From: Zygnema cylindricum
Lineage: Eukaryota; Streptophyta; Zygnematophyceae; Zygnematales; Zygnemataceae
Reading direction: 5' to 3'
DNA length: 64,000 nt
NCBI GenBank assembly: GCA_037447655.1
Contig: JBBHKE010000745.1
Location: forward strand, 105,001-169,000
Shown here one piece after another: positions 53,290-63,519 of the stretch. Position numbers and translations under genes: made by a program. Each line of letters starts with the position of its first letter. Position 1 is the stretch's first letter. The notes under the pieces are model-generated. The model saw only the letters and a list, made by a program, of their open reading frames with translations. It did no database searches and had not been told where the DNA came from.

Positions 53290-53740
53290 GATGTAGAGTT
53301 TTTTAACTGTACTGTAGTTATTAGCTTTTTCCAGAGTGTTATTTGCAGCAGTCTGTAGCAGTCACTTCCTTCCTGACAGTTTGTCTGTTAGAGTAATCCT
53401 TTTCGGTGTCTTTCTTTCTTTCTTTTTTCAATACATCTATAACTGCAAGATCTTATAAGAAAAGGTTTTTCTGTGGAGATTTTTTTTGTAACTGTTAGGT
53501 TTTTACAAGCTGTAATTTTGTTGAATTTTGTTTGATTAGGTCAATTTTTTGTGCATCGTTTGTCACTGTCACTTGTCTGCTATTTCTGTTTTTTCTCCAT
53601 GGTTATTATTCTGAAATTGTTAGGTTTTTTCAAGCTGTTATTTTATCGATTTCTGTTTGATTAGGGCAAAGTCTTTTGTATCCTTTGCGACTGTCACGTC
53701 ACTTGTCACGTCACGTGTCTCCTGTATCTATTTTTTCTTC
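53290..53740 (+). promoter_or_regulatory. Upstream region of F-box/LRR gene copy 4
   Basis: Carries the shared block twice in part: AACTGTTAGGTTTTT at 53490 and 53625, TCACTTGTC words and an aborted TTTTTTCTCCATGG at 53590-53605. The second, complete block has CACGTCACTTGTCACGTCAC at about 53696-53720 directly before the ATG at 53741. A partial tandem duplication of the promoter is therefore present. Confidence 0.65.
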
Positions 53741-55126
53741 ATGGAGGGAACACTCTGGGACTATCTACCTACTCCGATTTTTTCCGATATCCTCCTCCGG
53801 TCTTCTCAGGATGGTCAGCTTCGCAATCTCATCCTCCTATCCGCTGTTTCCAAAACCTTTAGGGATGGAGTCAAACAGGTCTCCAAGCTGGAAATTATCG
53901 AATCCGATATTAAAAGAACGGGTAGGAAAAACCGCGAAAAGGTCATAACCATGGCTGTTAACTTCACTCCCCACGTCAAAGTTTTGTCTTTTCATAGAGG
54001 TTACATGCGTGATATTCCAGTGGCAGTTTTTCTCTATTGGTCGAAAGTGGTAAGCGCAAGCCTCGAGCGTTTCGACGTTTTCAATTGCAATTTGACATCC
54101 ACTCATTTCAATGTTTTAAGGAAAATGGAAGCCTTAACGACACTGAATTTGTATGGTTGCAAATTTTCGCCGAACGAGAAAATACTTTCGAATTCTACTC
54201 TTGAAAGAGTTAGAGACATATATTTGGACAAGTTTGAGTATGACAAACCAGAAGACCTTCAAACTCTTGTGAATTTTTTTCCAAGACTGAAGAAATTTGT
54301 CTATGAAGATGATAGATTTTCTAAACGTCTCCCTTTGTCCATTCAAACAGAATCTTTGACACACATAGATATTTATGCGATTTTTAGTGAGCTTTACATT
54401 AATTGTCCCAATTTGGAATCTTTTAAATTGGTTATCGCTGACTACCCTCATCCTGCCCAGTATTTTGCTTACAGTTACGAGAATTTAGTCGAGAATTTGA
54501 AGGTTCATATAGTCGTTGGCGAGGATAGTGACTTATCCGAGTTCTATTTTGACGACGATCTTACAAATATTCATGTACCAACATTCACTTTTAGTCCTTC
54601 GTTTCCATCGAAGTTGAAGAAACTCATATTCATGGAAAGGGGAGAGGATGAGGGACGGAATAAAGAAACCTTGCACGATTTAATGAGGTACAACTCTTCC
54701 TCTCTCACAAAAATTAAATGCTTTGGAATTGTTCCATGTCCGGTGCCAATGGCTAATCTGAAGTCCGCCAGTTTCAATTATCGTCCTTTTCAGAGGGATA
54801 TCGTCCCCATGGTACGGCAATGGTTGAGAGATTGTCCTAATTTACGGAAATTAAAATTGAAGGACATTTACCTGTCACCTACTTTCTTTGGAGTGAACAG
54901 ACAGTATTTTGAAGGTCTAAAAGAATTTCAAGAATTGTTTCCAAGTGTAGTTAGATGTGTTTTCATTCTTGATCGCGAAGAGGATGAAGAGGATGAAAAG
55001 TATGAAGAGTACAAAGAGTATATCGATGAATTGAAACGATTCCGAGACATGTATCCAAATGTGATTAAATGTTTTTCGCGGACTGAGGAGAAAAAAGAAG
55101 GATCGTCGGAACCGGAGATGTTTTAA
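53741..55126 (+). CDS. F-box/LRR-like protein, intact copy 4
   Basis: A single-exon gene of 461 aa, start MEGTLWDYLPTPIFSDILLR. F-box-like region at residues 8-45 (DYLPTPIFSDILLR ... LLSAVSKTFRDGV). LRR-like segments: KMEALTTLNLYGCKF, FFPRLKKFVY, NCPNLESFKLVI, YNSSSLTKIKCFG and DCPNLRKLKLKDIYL. A strongly acidic stretch (DREEDEEDEKYEEYKEYIDE) precedes the C-terminus. The frame extends upstream by 28 codons, but the ATG at 53741 is the one conserved in all copies. Closest to pseudogene copy 2. The predicted role, substrate recognition for an SCF ubiquitin ligase, is inferred from the F-box only. Confidence 0.78.
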   Translation: MEGTLWDYLPTPIFSDILLRSSQDGQLRNLILLSAVSKTFRDGVKQVSKLEIIESDIKRTGRKNREKVITMAVNFTPHVKVLSFHRGYMRDIPVAVFLYWSKVVSASLERFDVFNCNLTSTHFNVLRKMEALTTLNLYGCKFSPNEKILSNSTLERVRDIYLDKFEYDKPEDLQTLVNFFPRLKKFVYEDDRFSKRLPLSIQTESLTHIDIYAIFSELYINCPNLESFKLVIADYPHPAQYFAYSYENLVENLKVHIVVGEDSDLSEFYFDDDLTNIHVPTFTFSPSFPSKLKKLIFMERGEDEGRNKETLHDLMRYNSSSLTKIKCFGIVPCPVPMANLKSASFNYRPFQRDIVPMVRQWLRDCPNLRKLKLKDIYLSPTFFGVNRQYFEGLKEFQELFPSVVRCVFILDREEDEEDEKYEEYKEYIDELKRFRDMYPNVIKCFSRTEEKKEGSSEPEMF

Positions 55127-55129
55127 GAT

Positions 55130-56165
55130 AGGACTTCCCTTGTGTTGTAAATCCTCTCACTATGTGTTTAGTGTATTTTTTTGTTGTTTCTCTATTTTTC
55201 TACCGGAATTGCATTAATCTGGCAATGTTATTATTAGACTGCTCTTCTGTTTTTTTTTAACTTGGCAAAACCGTTTACCATTTATTTATAGAAGAATTCA
55301 GTGCATTTGTTTTCATTGTCATGTAAGATATAAGTGAAGGAGACAAAAGACCCGATCCTTAAGGAGGAAGACTTAAACAAGATTGGAGAGAAATAGACAT
55401 GATGTTTTGTAGGTATTCATTGGCAATTGAGCTTGTACTAAGTAATTTTTTATTAATGCAAGTTTCGACAAAAACTGTTGTTTATTGATTGCTGTTTGTG
55501 ACAATGGTAAAGTCTCTTTTCCAATATATGCCATATATACCTCGTTCTTCATGTAGAAAAATGTGAAATTGTAGTAATGATGTTATGGTTTATGTCCATT
55601 GTTTTTAAGCGAAAATGATGGTTCCACAAACTTCAAACAACATGCTATCGTATTTCTCTTGTTTTAATGTGGCGATGTTTCAATGTGAGGATGTTTATGT
55701 TTTAATGCGAGGATATGTCAATCATGATGTCAATAATTGAGTGTATGAATGTTTAGATTTGTGTGTTAGATTCTTTGAAATCTTTGCAAGATTTTCGGAT
55801 CTAGGTGGTGACTTTCAGGATTGTGCATTAGGGATGTTTTGCATGTAGGACAAAAACGATGTATCGCAAGTGCTTGAATGTAATGATATCATCATGGAGG
55901 ATTTGTTTGTTTGGGAAATATGATGTTAAGATAATGACGACTATATTGCATTTGGATTGGTACAATTAGAATTGGAATCGATGGGCAACATCTTGAGCTT
56001 TAACCTCTTTCTTAAAGAATTTCATAGGATACGTCTTTGTGATATCTCGGATATAAATACTCGTTGCTCAACATTGATCCTTTTCAAAGGATTTCATAGA
56101 AGACTCCTTTGCTACACGGGCTTTCGTCCTCTTGGGACAATTCACAAGGGAAGGAGTTCAACATA
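55130..56165 (+). repeat. Duplicated 3' flank of F-box/LRR copy 4
   Basis: Matches inverted 33350-34330 and in part 27400-28220: AGATAGGACTTCCCTTGTGT, ACATTTTTCTACATGAA (inverted), CATTAAAAC-type repeats (AATGTGAGGATGTTTATGTT) and ATCTTTGCAAGATTTTCGGA. Confidence 0.7.
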
Positions 56166-56170
56166 CACTA

Positions 56171-56386
56171 CACCGCTAGTCGTTATTAGGTTGTGCTTTT
56201 TTTCGCCTCTTAAAACATCTTTTTTCCGTGCACAATTTATTGGATTGTCAATTGGAGGCCCCCAGTAGGAAAATAAGAATCTTGCCTTCCAATAACAACC
56301 ATCGGATCGACAATAAAGAAGTGTGCACGGAGAAAAGATGTTTTAAGTGGCGAAAAAAGCTTCAATGCTAATAACGATTAACGGTG
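56171..56386. mobile_element. Fold-back MITE, TA family 1
   Basis: 216 bp with arms CACCGCTAGTCGTTATTAGG and CTAATAACGATTAACGGTG, flanked by TA on both sides (56169-56170, 56387-56388). Complementarity extends about 75 bases inward (TTTTTTTCGCC, AAACATCTTTT-TCCGTGCAC). No coding capacity. It is in the same relative position as 33130-33345 in the duplicated unit. Confidence 0.85.
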
Positions 56387-56819
56387 TAGTAAAGAAGCAA
56401 AAGCAAGAGAAAAGGACAAGGAATAGGTGAGCTTGATGGAGAGAAGGAGAGGTGAGAAGTGAGACGAACATAACTGATTATCGACAACTTTATATATATT
56501 GGAAGTAAGAGAGCATGTGGGATATACTTGTACATATAACTTGTTTAAAACTAGAATAGCAACGTCCATAAAGAATCTTTCGAGCCACTATATGAATTTC
56601 ACAAGTGTTTTTAGTCCTTGAGAAACTCTTCGGGTTCTCGATTGCTATACATGATTAACGATTATGAAGATTCGTTTTGACTCCAATTTCAATCAGTACA
56701 AACTTATAAATAAGGTAAACGCCATTGTAGGTTTCTCCTCAAACTTTATAACATGAATCCTAATAGCCACCCCCACCGGCCACCAGGGGGGGGGGCTTCA
56801 TAATTTTTTTTGACCTAAC

Positions 56820-56985
56820 GTCAACTTCAATATATCGCAGTAAAAATATATCGAATTATTGGCTAATATATCGCTTAAATATCACAATGCTGAGCTTCTC
56901 GATATATCGAAGCGATATATCGATTACCGGGAAATCAAAATTAAGTACATATCGAATATCGGCATGGAGCCTTCGATACACAGCC
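56820..56985. mobile_element. Remnant of a GATATATCG-rich hAT-like family A element
   Basis: TCGATATATCGAAGCGATAT, ATCGATTACCGGG and ATATCGAATATCGGCATGG resemble 6700-6790. It ends TTCGATACACAGC and is followed at once by a family C element. Confidence 0.6.
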
Positions 56986-56993
56986 CTAAAAAC

Positions 56994-57422
56994 CAGAGGT
57001 CGCAAATGTCAAAATTTAAGAGACCCGAATCCTACATTTTGTTTTTTTCAAAATTTGAACACCCTAAATCCGACTGCGTTGTTGCACAATACTAAATTGT
57101 TACCGGGTACCCGATAAGCGTTTACGAAAAAAAAAGTCAACCAAAACTCACTTTCTCCCGACTACCCGTACCCGCCCGTACCCGAAAATATGTAAAAAAT
57201 TAATGGTACATCTCCCACATACCTTCCACAATACCAAGAGTATAAAGTACAATAATGTTGTATAGTATGGATGTACCTGCGAAACCTTCAATTATTTTCG
57301 TTTTTTGCTTACCCGGCCATACCCGATTTGTTTTTTTTTTTTTTTTGGAATCCGTTCCTAATCCGACGCGGGCGGGTGAGGACGGATCGGGTACGGATTC
57401 GGGTACCCGATTGCGACCTCTG
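56994..57422. mobile_element. hAT-like MITE, family C, copy 3
   Basis: 429 bp from CAGAGGTCGCAAATG to ATTGCGACCTCTG. Flanked by ctaaaaac (56986-56993) and ctaaatac (57423-57430), 7 of 8 identical. Same interior words as copy 1. Confidence 0.88.
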
Positions 57423-57429
57423 CTAAATA

Positions 57430-57760
57430 CCCTCACACACGCGAACCAACAAGTACCCAACAAGTACGTTAAGGAGACGATGTTACAAAAGAAGGCGCAC
57501 GAACCAATCACATAAAAGTATACACGAAACTACGTAATGTACGCGGTTCTAAGCCGTACAAATTCAAAATATAATGCCTGCAAACCAAAATCGAACTAAA
57601 CTATAACAATAACAGGGATCATAAAACATGCTAACTTACATTTTAAATTACGGCGCTCAACATAACGGAGACGTCGTTTCACAATGAATCAAACACTTCC
57701 ATCTGGCAGTCAATATTTACGCGTAATCTCGATAAATATCCCGGTTCAAAATGTTTTAAT
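57430..57760. other. Intergenic, nothing recognised
   Basis: No gene or repeat family recognised between the family C element and the next MITE. Confidence 0.4.
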
Positions 57761-57764
57761 AGTA

Positions 57765-57982
57765 CACCGCGAATCGTTTTAAGCGTCTAAGGTTTTTTTC
57801 GCCACTTAAAACATATTTTCTCCGTACACACCTGTTGGATTTTCAATTTGAGACCGCCAATTGGAAGCTAAGAATGTTACCCTTCAATCGCAACCGTCGG
57901 ATCCAAAATCCGACAGGTGTGTACGGAGAAAAAATGTATGAAGTGGCGAAAAAAACTTTGACGCTAATAAGGATTCGCGGTG
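57765..57982. mobile_element. Fold-back MITE, TA family 1
   Basis: 218 bp, arms CACCGCGAATCGTTTTAAGC and CTAATAAGGATTCGCGGTG, with matching TTTTTTTCGCCACTT and ATTTTCTCCGTACACACC on the left and their complements on the right. Left flank TA, right flank TG, presumably a mutated TA. The two arms could form a hairpin of about 90 bp. Confidence 0.85.
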
Positions 57983-58086
57983 TGCACGTCCATCCGACGG
58001 TCAATGTAAGCGCGTTGTTTTGTTAGATATCTAGTCAAAATGTATAAACAAAAAATGAAATATTTTTCAGAGTGTTATTCGCAGCT

Positions 58087-58132
58087 CCCCAAACCCTCAC
58101 AAACCCTAACAAGCCCTAACAAACCCTAAAAA
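58087..58132 (+). repeat. AAACCCTAAC telo-box-like run in promoter
   Basis: Five short units (AAACCCTC, AAACCCTAAC, AAGCCCTAAC, AAACCCTAAA) about 250 bases before the start of the gene at 58379. It is absent from the other F-box/LRR copies. Confidence 0.75.
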
Positions 58133-58139
58133 TGTCTGC

Positions 58140-58378
58140 AGCAGTCAGTTCCTTCTTAGTACTTTATCTTTTAGAGTAATCTATTACAATTTTCTTTTCC
58201 TTTTTCACTGCACCTCCAACTGCAAGCTCTAGTGAAAAAAGGTTCTCTTGTTGACTGTTATTTCGAAACTGTTAGGTTTTTTTAAGCAATTTTTTTGTCG
58301 AGTTTGTCTGACAGGTTAGAGTTTTGTGTATCCTTTGCTACTGTCACGTCACTTGTCTTCTGTATCTGTATTTTCCTC
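58140..58378 (+). promoter_or_regulatory. Upstream block of F-box/LRR gene copy 5
   Basis: AGCAGTCAGTTCCTTCTTAG, AACTGCAAGCTCTAGTGAAA, AAACTGTTAGGTTTTTTTAA and a single TCACGTCACTTGTC about 35 bases before the ATG. One of the two TGACGTGAC words seen in other copies has been lost. Confidence 0.6.
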
Positions 58379-59728
58379 ATGGAAGGAACATTCTGGAACC
58401 TTGTGCCTACTCCTATTTTGTCCGATATCCTCTTCCGGTCTTCTGACGGTGGCCAGCTTCGCAATCTCATCCTCCTATCCACTGTCTCCAAAGCCTTTAG
58501 GGATGGAGTCAAACATGTCTCCAAGCTGGAAGTTTCCGAAAACGATATAAAAAATACGAGTAGAGAAAACATAGAAAAAATCATAACCACGGCTGTTAAC
58601 TTCACTCCCCACGTCAAAGTTTTGACTTTTCATAAAAGGTACCCGCGTGATATTCCAGTGGCAGTTTTTCTCTATTGGTCGAAAGTGATAAGCGCAAGCC
58701 TCGAGTGTTTTATTGTTTACAATTGCAATTTGACATCCACTCATTTCAGTGTTTTAAGGAAAATGGAAGCTTTAACGACAATGCGTTTGACTGGTTGCAA
58801 GTTTTCGTCGAACGAGAAAATTTCAGGAATTCTTTCGAATTCTACTCTTGAAAGAGTGAGAGACATCTATGTGGATTATTTTGGGTACGACAAACCAGAC
58901 GACCTTCAAACTCTTTTGAATTTTTTTCCAAGACTAAAGAACTTTGGCTATGAACATGATAGACATTATAAACGTCTCCCTTTGTCCATTCAAGCAGAAT
59001 CTTTGACGCACATAGATATTTATGGGAATTTCAGTGAGATTTACATCAATTGTCCCAATTTGGAATCTTTTGAATTGGGTATCACTTTCAACCCTCATCC
59101 TGCCGAGTCTCCCGAAGGCAGGAACGAGAATTCAGATGAGAATTTGAAGGTTCATATAGTCGTTGGCGAGGATAGTGACTTATCCGAGTTCTATTTTGAC
59201 TACGACCAATCAAATATTTATATGCCAACAGTCACTTTTACTCCTTCGTTACCATCGAAGCTGAAGGAACTAGTGTTCACGGAAAGGGGATTGGACAAGG
59301 GACAGAATAAAGAAATCTTGCACGATTTGATGAGGTACAACTCTTCCTCTCTCACAAAAATTAAATGTTGTGGTATTGTTCCATGCCCGGGGCCAATGGC
59401 TAATTTGAAGTCCATCACTTTCATAAGCCGTCTTCTTCAGGCGGATAGAGTCTCCATGATACGACAATGGCTGAGAGATTGTCCTAATTTACGGAAATTA
59501 AAAGTGAAGGACATTTACCTTTCACGTCTTCAATTCGTTTCGGACAAAGCGTATTACAAAAATCTAAAAGGACTTTTACAATTGTTTCCCGATGTGGTTA
59601 GATGTGTTTTCATGCTTTATGACTACGAGGATGACATCTCTGAAGAGTACATAGAGTATGTCAACGAATTGAGAGGAATTCAAGACATGTATCCAAATGT
59701 GGTTAAATTACTTCGGCAGACTGAGTAG
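58379..59728 (+). CDS. F-box/LRR-like protein, intact copy 5
   Basis: A single-exon gene of 449 aa, start MEGTFWNLVPTPILSDILFR. F-box-like residues 8-45 end LLSTVSKAFRDGV. LRR-like segments: KMEALTTMRLTGCKF, FFPRLKNFGY, NCPNLESFELGI and DCPNLRKLKVKDIYL. It stops at TAG 59726-59728 after KLLRQTE, about 10 residues short of the other intact copies. A duplicated scrap of the same gene family follows at 59765. Closest to copy 1 (28222). Function as for the family, inferred only. Confidence 0.78.
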   Translation: MEGTFWNLVPTPILSDILFRSSDGGQLRNLILLSTVSKAFRDGVKHVSKLEVSENDIKNTSRENIEKIITTAVNFTPHVKVLTFHKRYPRDIPVAVFLYWSKVISASLECFIVYNCNLTSTHFSVLRKMEALTTMRLTGCKFSSNEKISGILSNSTLERVRDIYVDYFGYDKPDDLQTLLNFFPRLKNFGYEHDRHYKRLPLSIQAESLTHIDIYGNFSEIYINCPNLESFELGITFNPHPAESPEGRNENSDENLKVHIVVGEDSDLSEFYFDYDQSNIYMPTVTFTPSLPSKLKELVFTERGLDKGQNKEILHDLMRYNSSSLTKIKCCGIVPCPGPMANLKSITFISRLLQADRVSMIRQWLRDCPNLRKLKVKDIYLSRLQFVSDKAYYKNLKGLLQLFPDVVRCVFMLYDYEDDISEEYIEYVNELRGIQDMYPNVVKLLRQTE

Positions 59729-59764
59729 TCTAAGTGGAATTTTCTCTCCCAATTATGCCAATTA

Positions 59765-59875
59765 TGAAATTGCTGACTTCCCTCATCCTGCCAAGTGCCG
59801 AGTATTTCGCTTACAGTTACGAGAATTTAGTAGAGATTAGAGAATTTGGTGGTTCATATAGTCGTTGAGGAGGGT
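59765..59875 (+). pseudogene. Scrap of F-box/LRR coding sequence
   Basis: CTTCCCTCATCCTGCC, TTTCGCTTACAGTTACGAG and TTCATATAGTCGTTGAGG repeat the DYPHPAQYFAYSYENLVEN region found inside the gene at 53741. A comparable scrap follows pseudogene copy 3 (50620-50680). It marks the junction between F-box/LRR unit and dispersed repeat B or C. Confidence 0.7.
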
Positions 59876-60735
59876 GCTAAATTGTTCATATAAACTTGAA
59901 AGCTCCGGATTTGATTTGCTGTTTTTTGTGCTCGATACTTTTGTACTGCAAAGGTTTGTACTGAGTAGTTTTGTGCTTGATATTGTTTTGTACTTCATAG
60001 GGTTTTGTACTTGATAGGGTTTTTCTCAATGGTTTTGAACTCTACTCAACAGTTTTGTAGTTAGCAGTTTTTTTACTCCATAGTTTTGCGGCAAGTAGTC
60101 ATAGTAATTGTATGAAAATGTGTATGATTCGTACAGTATTTTGTACGATTACGATGATTCATGTCCAGTAACACCGGAATTAGTGCTCTTATAATAATGA
60201 TGTTAAAAGGTTACAATGTTTCCGAAAAAATGGCTTTAAAAAGCATCAATAAATCAATTGGTGCAGATTTAGTGTGAAAAATTATGGTCTGTGTTTTCTA
60301 CTGGATGACGCTTGTGAAAGGCTTCAATTTTGATGTCATGTCTGTAAAGATTCCACAATATTTATGGTGTATGTATTGTTCACGTCAGTATGTTGAGATA
60401 TGCATTGGTTCTATTTAGTGAGTTTATCTACAAATCTTTTTTTTTTTTTTAAACCAATATGTTGACAAAAAATGGAACCTTTAAATATACTGTTGGTCGA
60501 GGGTCGGCATTCATGTATTGCGTTTCCTTTACCGGCTCACTAATTTTACCCTAAATTTGTCCTTTTCGCTCAGTAATGAGCGTCATATACGTGCTAAGGA
60601 ACTGGAATTATGTGCATTTCTATTTCAGATTGTCTATTATCGGAAATTTTCCCTTGATGTGAATTCTATAATTTGCCTCTATGCAGTAATGTGTATTGTG
60701 TTTTTATATGGTGGGGGAATGAGTTGTAATTTAAG

Positions 60736-61583
60736 CATAGTTGTTCACACCGTTTAGCGCGAACGATTCAATCCCGACGAATTATACGTAACGAACGCAT
60801 TGAACGTTTTGAACAAATCGTTAAAAATCGTTAATGAATTTTCACCCGTACACTTCCGTACATATAAAACAAAAAAAAAAATACATATAGCGCAGTTAGT
60901 AAGTTTTTTGAGGGTTAAACAACATATAATATCTATATATGTATCACACTCCACGTGTGTATCGCAATTCTTTCATCAACTGGTAACGGCGAATGCGAGA
61001 ATGGTTTACATCTACACATAGAAGACCTGGGTTCAAAAGTTGGTAGGAGCAATTTTTGTCAAAGTCCGTCTGGCTGATGCTATCTGACAAACAGCCATGG
61101 CCGCCTTCTCTCTCTATCTCTCAGACATCACACGACTGCAAAATTATAAAGTAGGTAGGATATAGGGAGGAGCCTTCCTTGCGATTTTGTTTCAAGATTC
61201 CATGGCGGCTTCTTTCAAAAAAAAACTGAAGAACACGCCTGTACATTTTTCAAACTTACCGCGAGAAATTATTGTGACGTTTCAACGTCTCTTTTCGAAA
61301 CTTTTCGTACATTTTTGATGAAATGTCGTACAAGTTCCATGATATTCCTGTTCAGTTCACTGGACACAAAGTACTAATAAATGCGATGTATCTTTTCCTC
61401 GAATTCCGTACATTTCCGTAAAAAAGGTACATTTTACGGGAGATATTGTACTTTCCCCGTAAACTTACCGTTCAGTTTACCGGACAGAAAGTACAGCGCG
61501 TTTTTTTGCGATTTTTCAACAGTCACGAATTATACGTTTCAATCGTAAAAATTGAAAAAAATCGCACGATTTGAACAACAGTG
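60736..61583. mobile_element. hAT-like non-autonomous element, family D
   Basis: 848 bp inserted in repeat copy C. Ends CATAGTTGTTCA and TGAACAACAGTG (imperfect inverted repeats), with perfect 8-bp duplications AATTTAAG at 60728-60735 and 61584-61591. Copy B has the uninterrupted site (CTTTTAAGTGTTATGC when read in the same direction). The interior has ACCGTACA/GTACATTT words and a SINE-like piece at 60970-61160. Confidence 0.9.
60970..61160 (+). mobile_element. tRNA-derived SINE, copy 4 (diverged)
   Basis: ACTGGTAACGGCGAATGCG resembles the A box region and GACCTGGGTTCAAAAGTTGG the B box. CAGCCATGGCCGCC is the SINE core. It lies inside the hAT-like element 60736-61583. Confidence 0.55.
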
Positions 61584-62204
61584 AATTTAAGTGTTATGCA
61601 GGGATGTCGTATTTTAAATGAAATAATGGAATTTTGTATGGGAAGTACACTCGCACGTCTGCATCATTGTGTTTATGGATGATCAACGGTCTATAACTCA
61701 ACTGATACATGTACTACGCTACTTAAACATCAGTTTAAACATTAAAGTGATATATGTGTCATGTAGTTTGACCATTAAAATGGTATGTGTACTACCTATT
61801 TTAACCAGCAGTTCAACCATCAGTTTCGCCATCGAACTAATACATGTTCTACCTAGTTGCCCCATCAAACTGAAGCATATAATACCTAGTTTAACAAGCA
61901 GTTTGACCATCCACGTGATACATGTAATGCCTACATAAACCATCAGTTTACCACCAACTACCTAATTTAATTATCAAATTGATACTTATAAAAACCTAGT
62001 TTGACCATTAGTTTAACCATCCGAAAGATAATGATCCGCTCATCATTTAAGTGCTACCTTTCCCCATATCAAAACCCCGCATTGTAGTTTAGTGATACAA
62101 CTATAATGTCAAGATAACGCAAAACAAGATTTGTAACTCCAGTTTCAATCAGAACAAGCGGATAATTAATGTAAACGGCGTTGTAAATTTCTCCTATACC
62201 TTAA

Positions 62205-62660
62205 TAACATAAATAAAAACCAGGTTTTTCAAAAAAAGGTCAACATAACCTATCACTCAAGGCTCTTTTTTAGTTCCTAAACTCCACAACCTTCGCCATT
62301 TCATTACTCTTCTTCCACTCCATTGAAGTTGTACTAAAATTGGATAAAAAAAAGCCCTAATTTTCAAACATTTCTCAACTAGATAACGTTTCCATGGCAA
62401 GAGGCAAAAGAAAACCCTAATTCTGAAGGATTTCTCACTTGCATTGAAATTAAAACCACGCTCAAAAACCTACATCGGTTGATACGGCAAGTCATGATTG
62501 AACTCACGTATAATGGCTTCTTGTACCCTCCTTCCATGAATTTCGTCATCCATGAACAAAAAACAAAGCTCCATGTGTTCACTGTCAATTCGTGAGACGG
62601 TCCATTTTTGGTTGTTTGTGAGTCATTGTCCACTTTTGCAAAAAAAAATCGTCAATCAAC
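62205..62660. other. Intergenic, nothing recognised
   Basis: No convincing gene. CCCTAATTTTCAAACATTTC and CCCTAATTCTGAAGGATTTC (62355 and 62415) look like a short imperfect duplication. Confidence 0.4.
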
Positions 62661-62841
62661 GTGCAGAGGTATACTGTAGCGATGGTTATCGATCTGATAA
62701 CTCATCTCATATCTCTTATGGTGCAGTTTTATTTCCAAAGAAATAGATCGATTATTTGTAGGTCAAAATAAAGACATATATTGGATATTGGCAAAAGGCA
62801 CTCGATACATAAAACTACAAACGCTCTCGATCGCAACACTA
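62660..62841 (-). repeat. Dispersed repeat fragment
   Basis: AGCGATGGTTATCGATCTGA, TCGATTATTTGTAGGTCAAA and GGCACTCGATACATAAAACT match, inverted, 31840-32015 and 52620-52720. Confidence 0.6.
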
Positions 62842-63344
62842 CATTGCGAATCATATTTATAGTAAAGAAAAAATTAGAGTAAAAAAGGGAAGAAAAAGTT
62901 TTTAAGTTATGAACTCTAATTTGTGTGATATAGCTTTTTCAAAAATGAATTTTACTCTAATTTATTAGTAACTCTAATTTGGGCGTAAATTTGGGCGTTG
63001 AATATATCCACTTTAAATTAAGTATAAGTACAGAATCTGACAAAACGTACAGTTTCACGTCATTATGACGTTTGCATTATGCAGTTTGTTAAAGTCAGTT
63101 ACATGAAAACGGCCTGTACTAAATCATTATTTGTACTTTTTTAAGTACAATTCTGCATGGTTAGACACCGACCTTACGCAATACTATTTAAAATGGCACT
63201 GTATTAGAGTTATTAACGCTCATTCAAAAAGTACCTTAAACAATGTAAAGAATAATTTAGAATAGTGTACTCTATTTATAGTGATAGAGTCAAAATTTGG
63301 GGTAACGGAATTACCGTACACAACTCGAATTACAATTCGTGGTG
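62842..63344. mobile_element. MITE, TA family 2, second copy
   Basis: 503 bp, CATTGCGAATCATATTTATA to GAATTACAATTCGTGGTG, flanked by TA (62840-62841, 63345-63346). Alignable throughout with 39690-40187. Confidence 0.85.
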
Positions 63345-63351
63345 TAGTGTA

Positions 63352-63514
63352 CACCGTGAATCGTTATTACTTATTAGCGTATTGAACGCTAATTCGGTTC
63401 CCCCAAATTTTTCAAAAATTCTCAAATGTAATTATCCATGCTATTTAAAAAAAACCCTAATTCCTAATTAGAGTAAACTATTTCTTTGAAAATTTCCAAA
63501 TTCCCAATTACTTT
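63352..63514. mobile_element. MITE, TA family 1-like, truncated
   Basis: CACCGTGAATCGTTATTACT ... AAATTCCCAATTA follows 39462-39610 and then stops where an inverted LINE tail begins. Confidence 0.75.
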
Positions 63515-63519
63515 GCAGG

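Larger units (their letters stand above)
59875..62200 (+). repeat. Dispersed repeat, copy C
   Basis: Same order of landmarks as copies A and B, interrupted by a hAT-like element at 60736-61583. The TTTAACCATCA satellite is at 61690-62030. It begins right after an F-box/LRR scrap, as copy B does in reverse. Confidence 0.75.
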
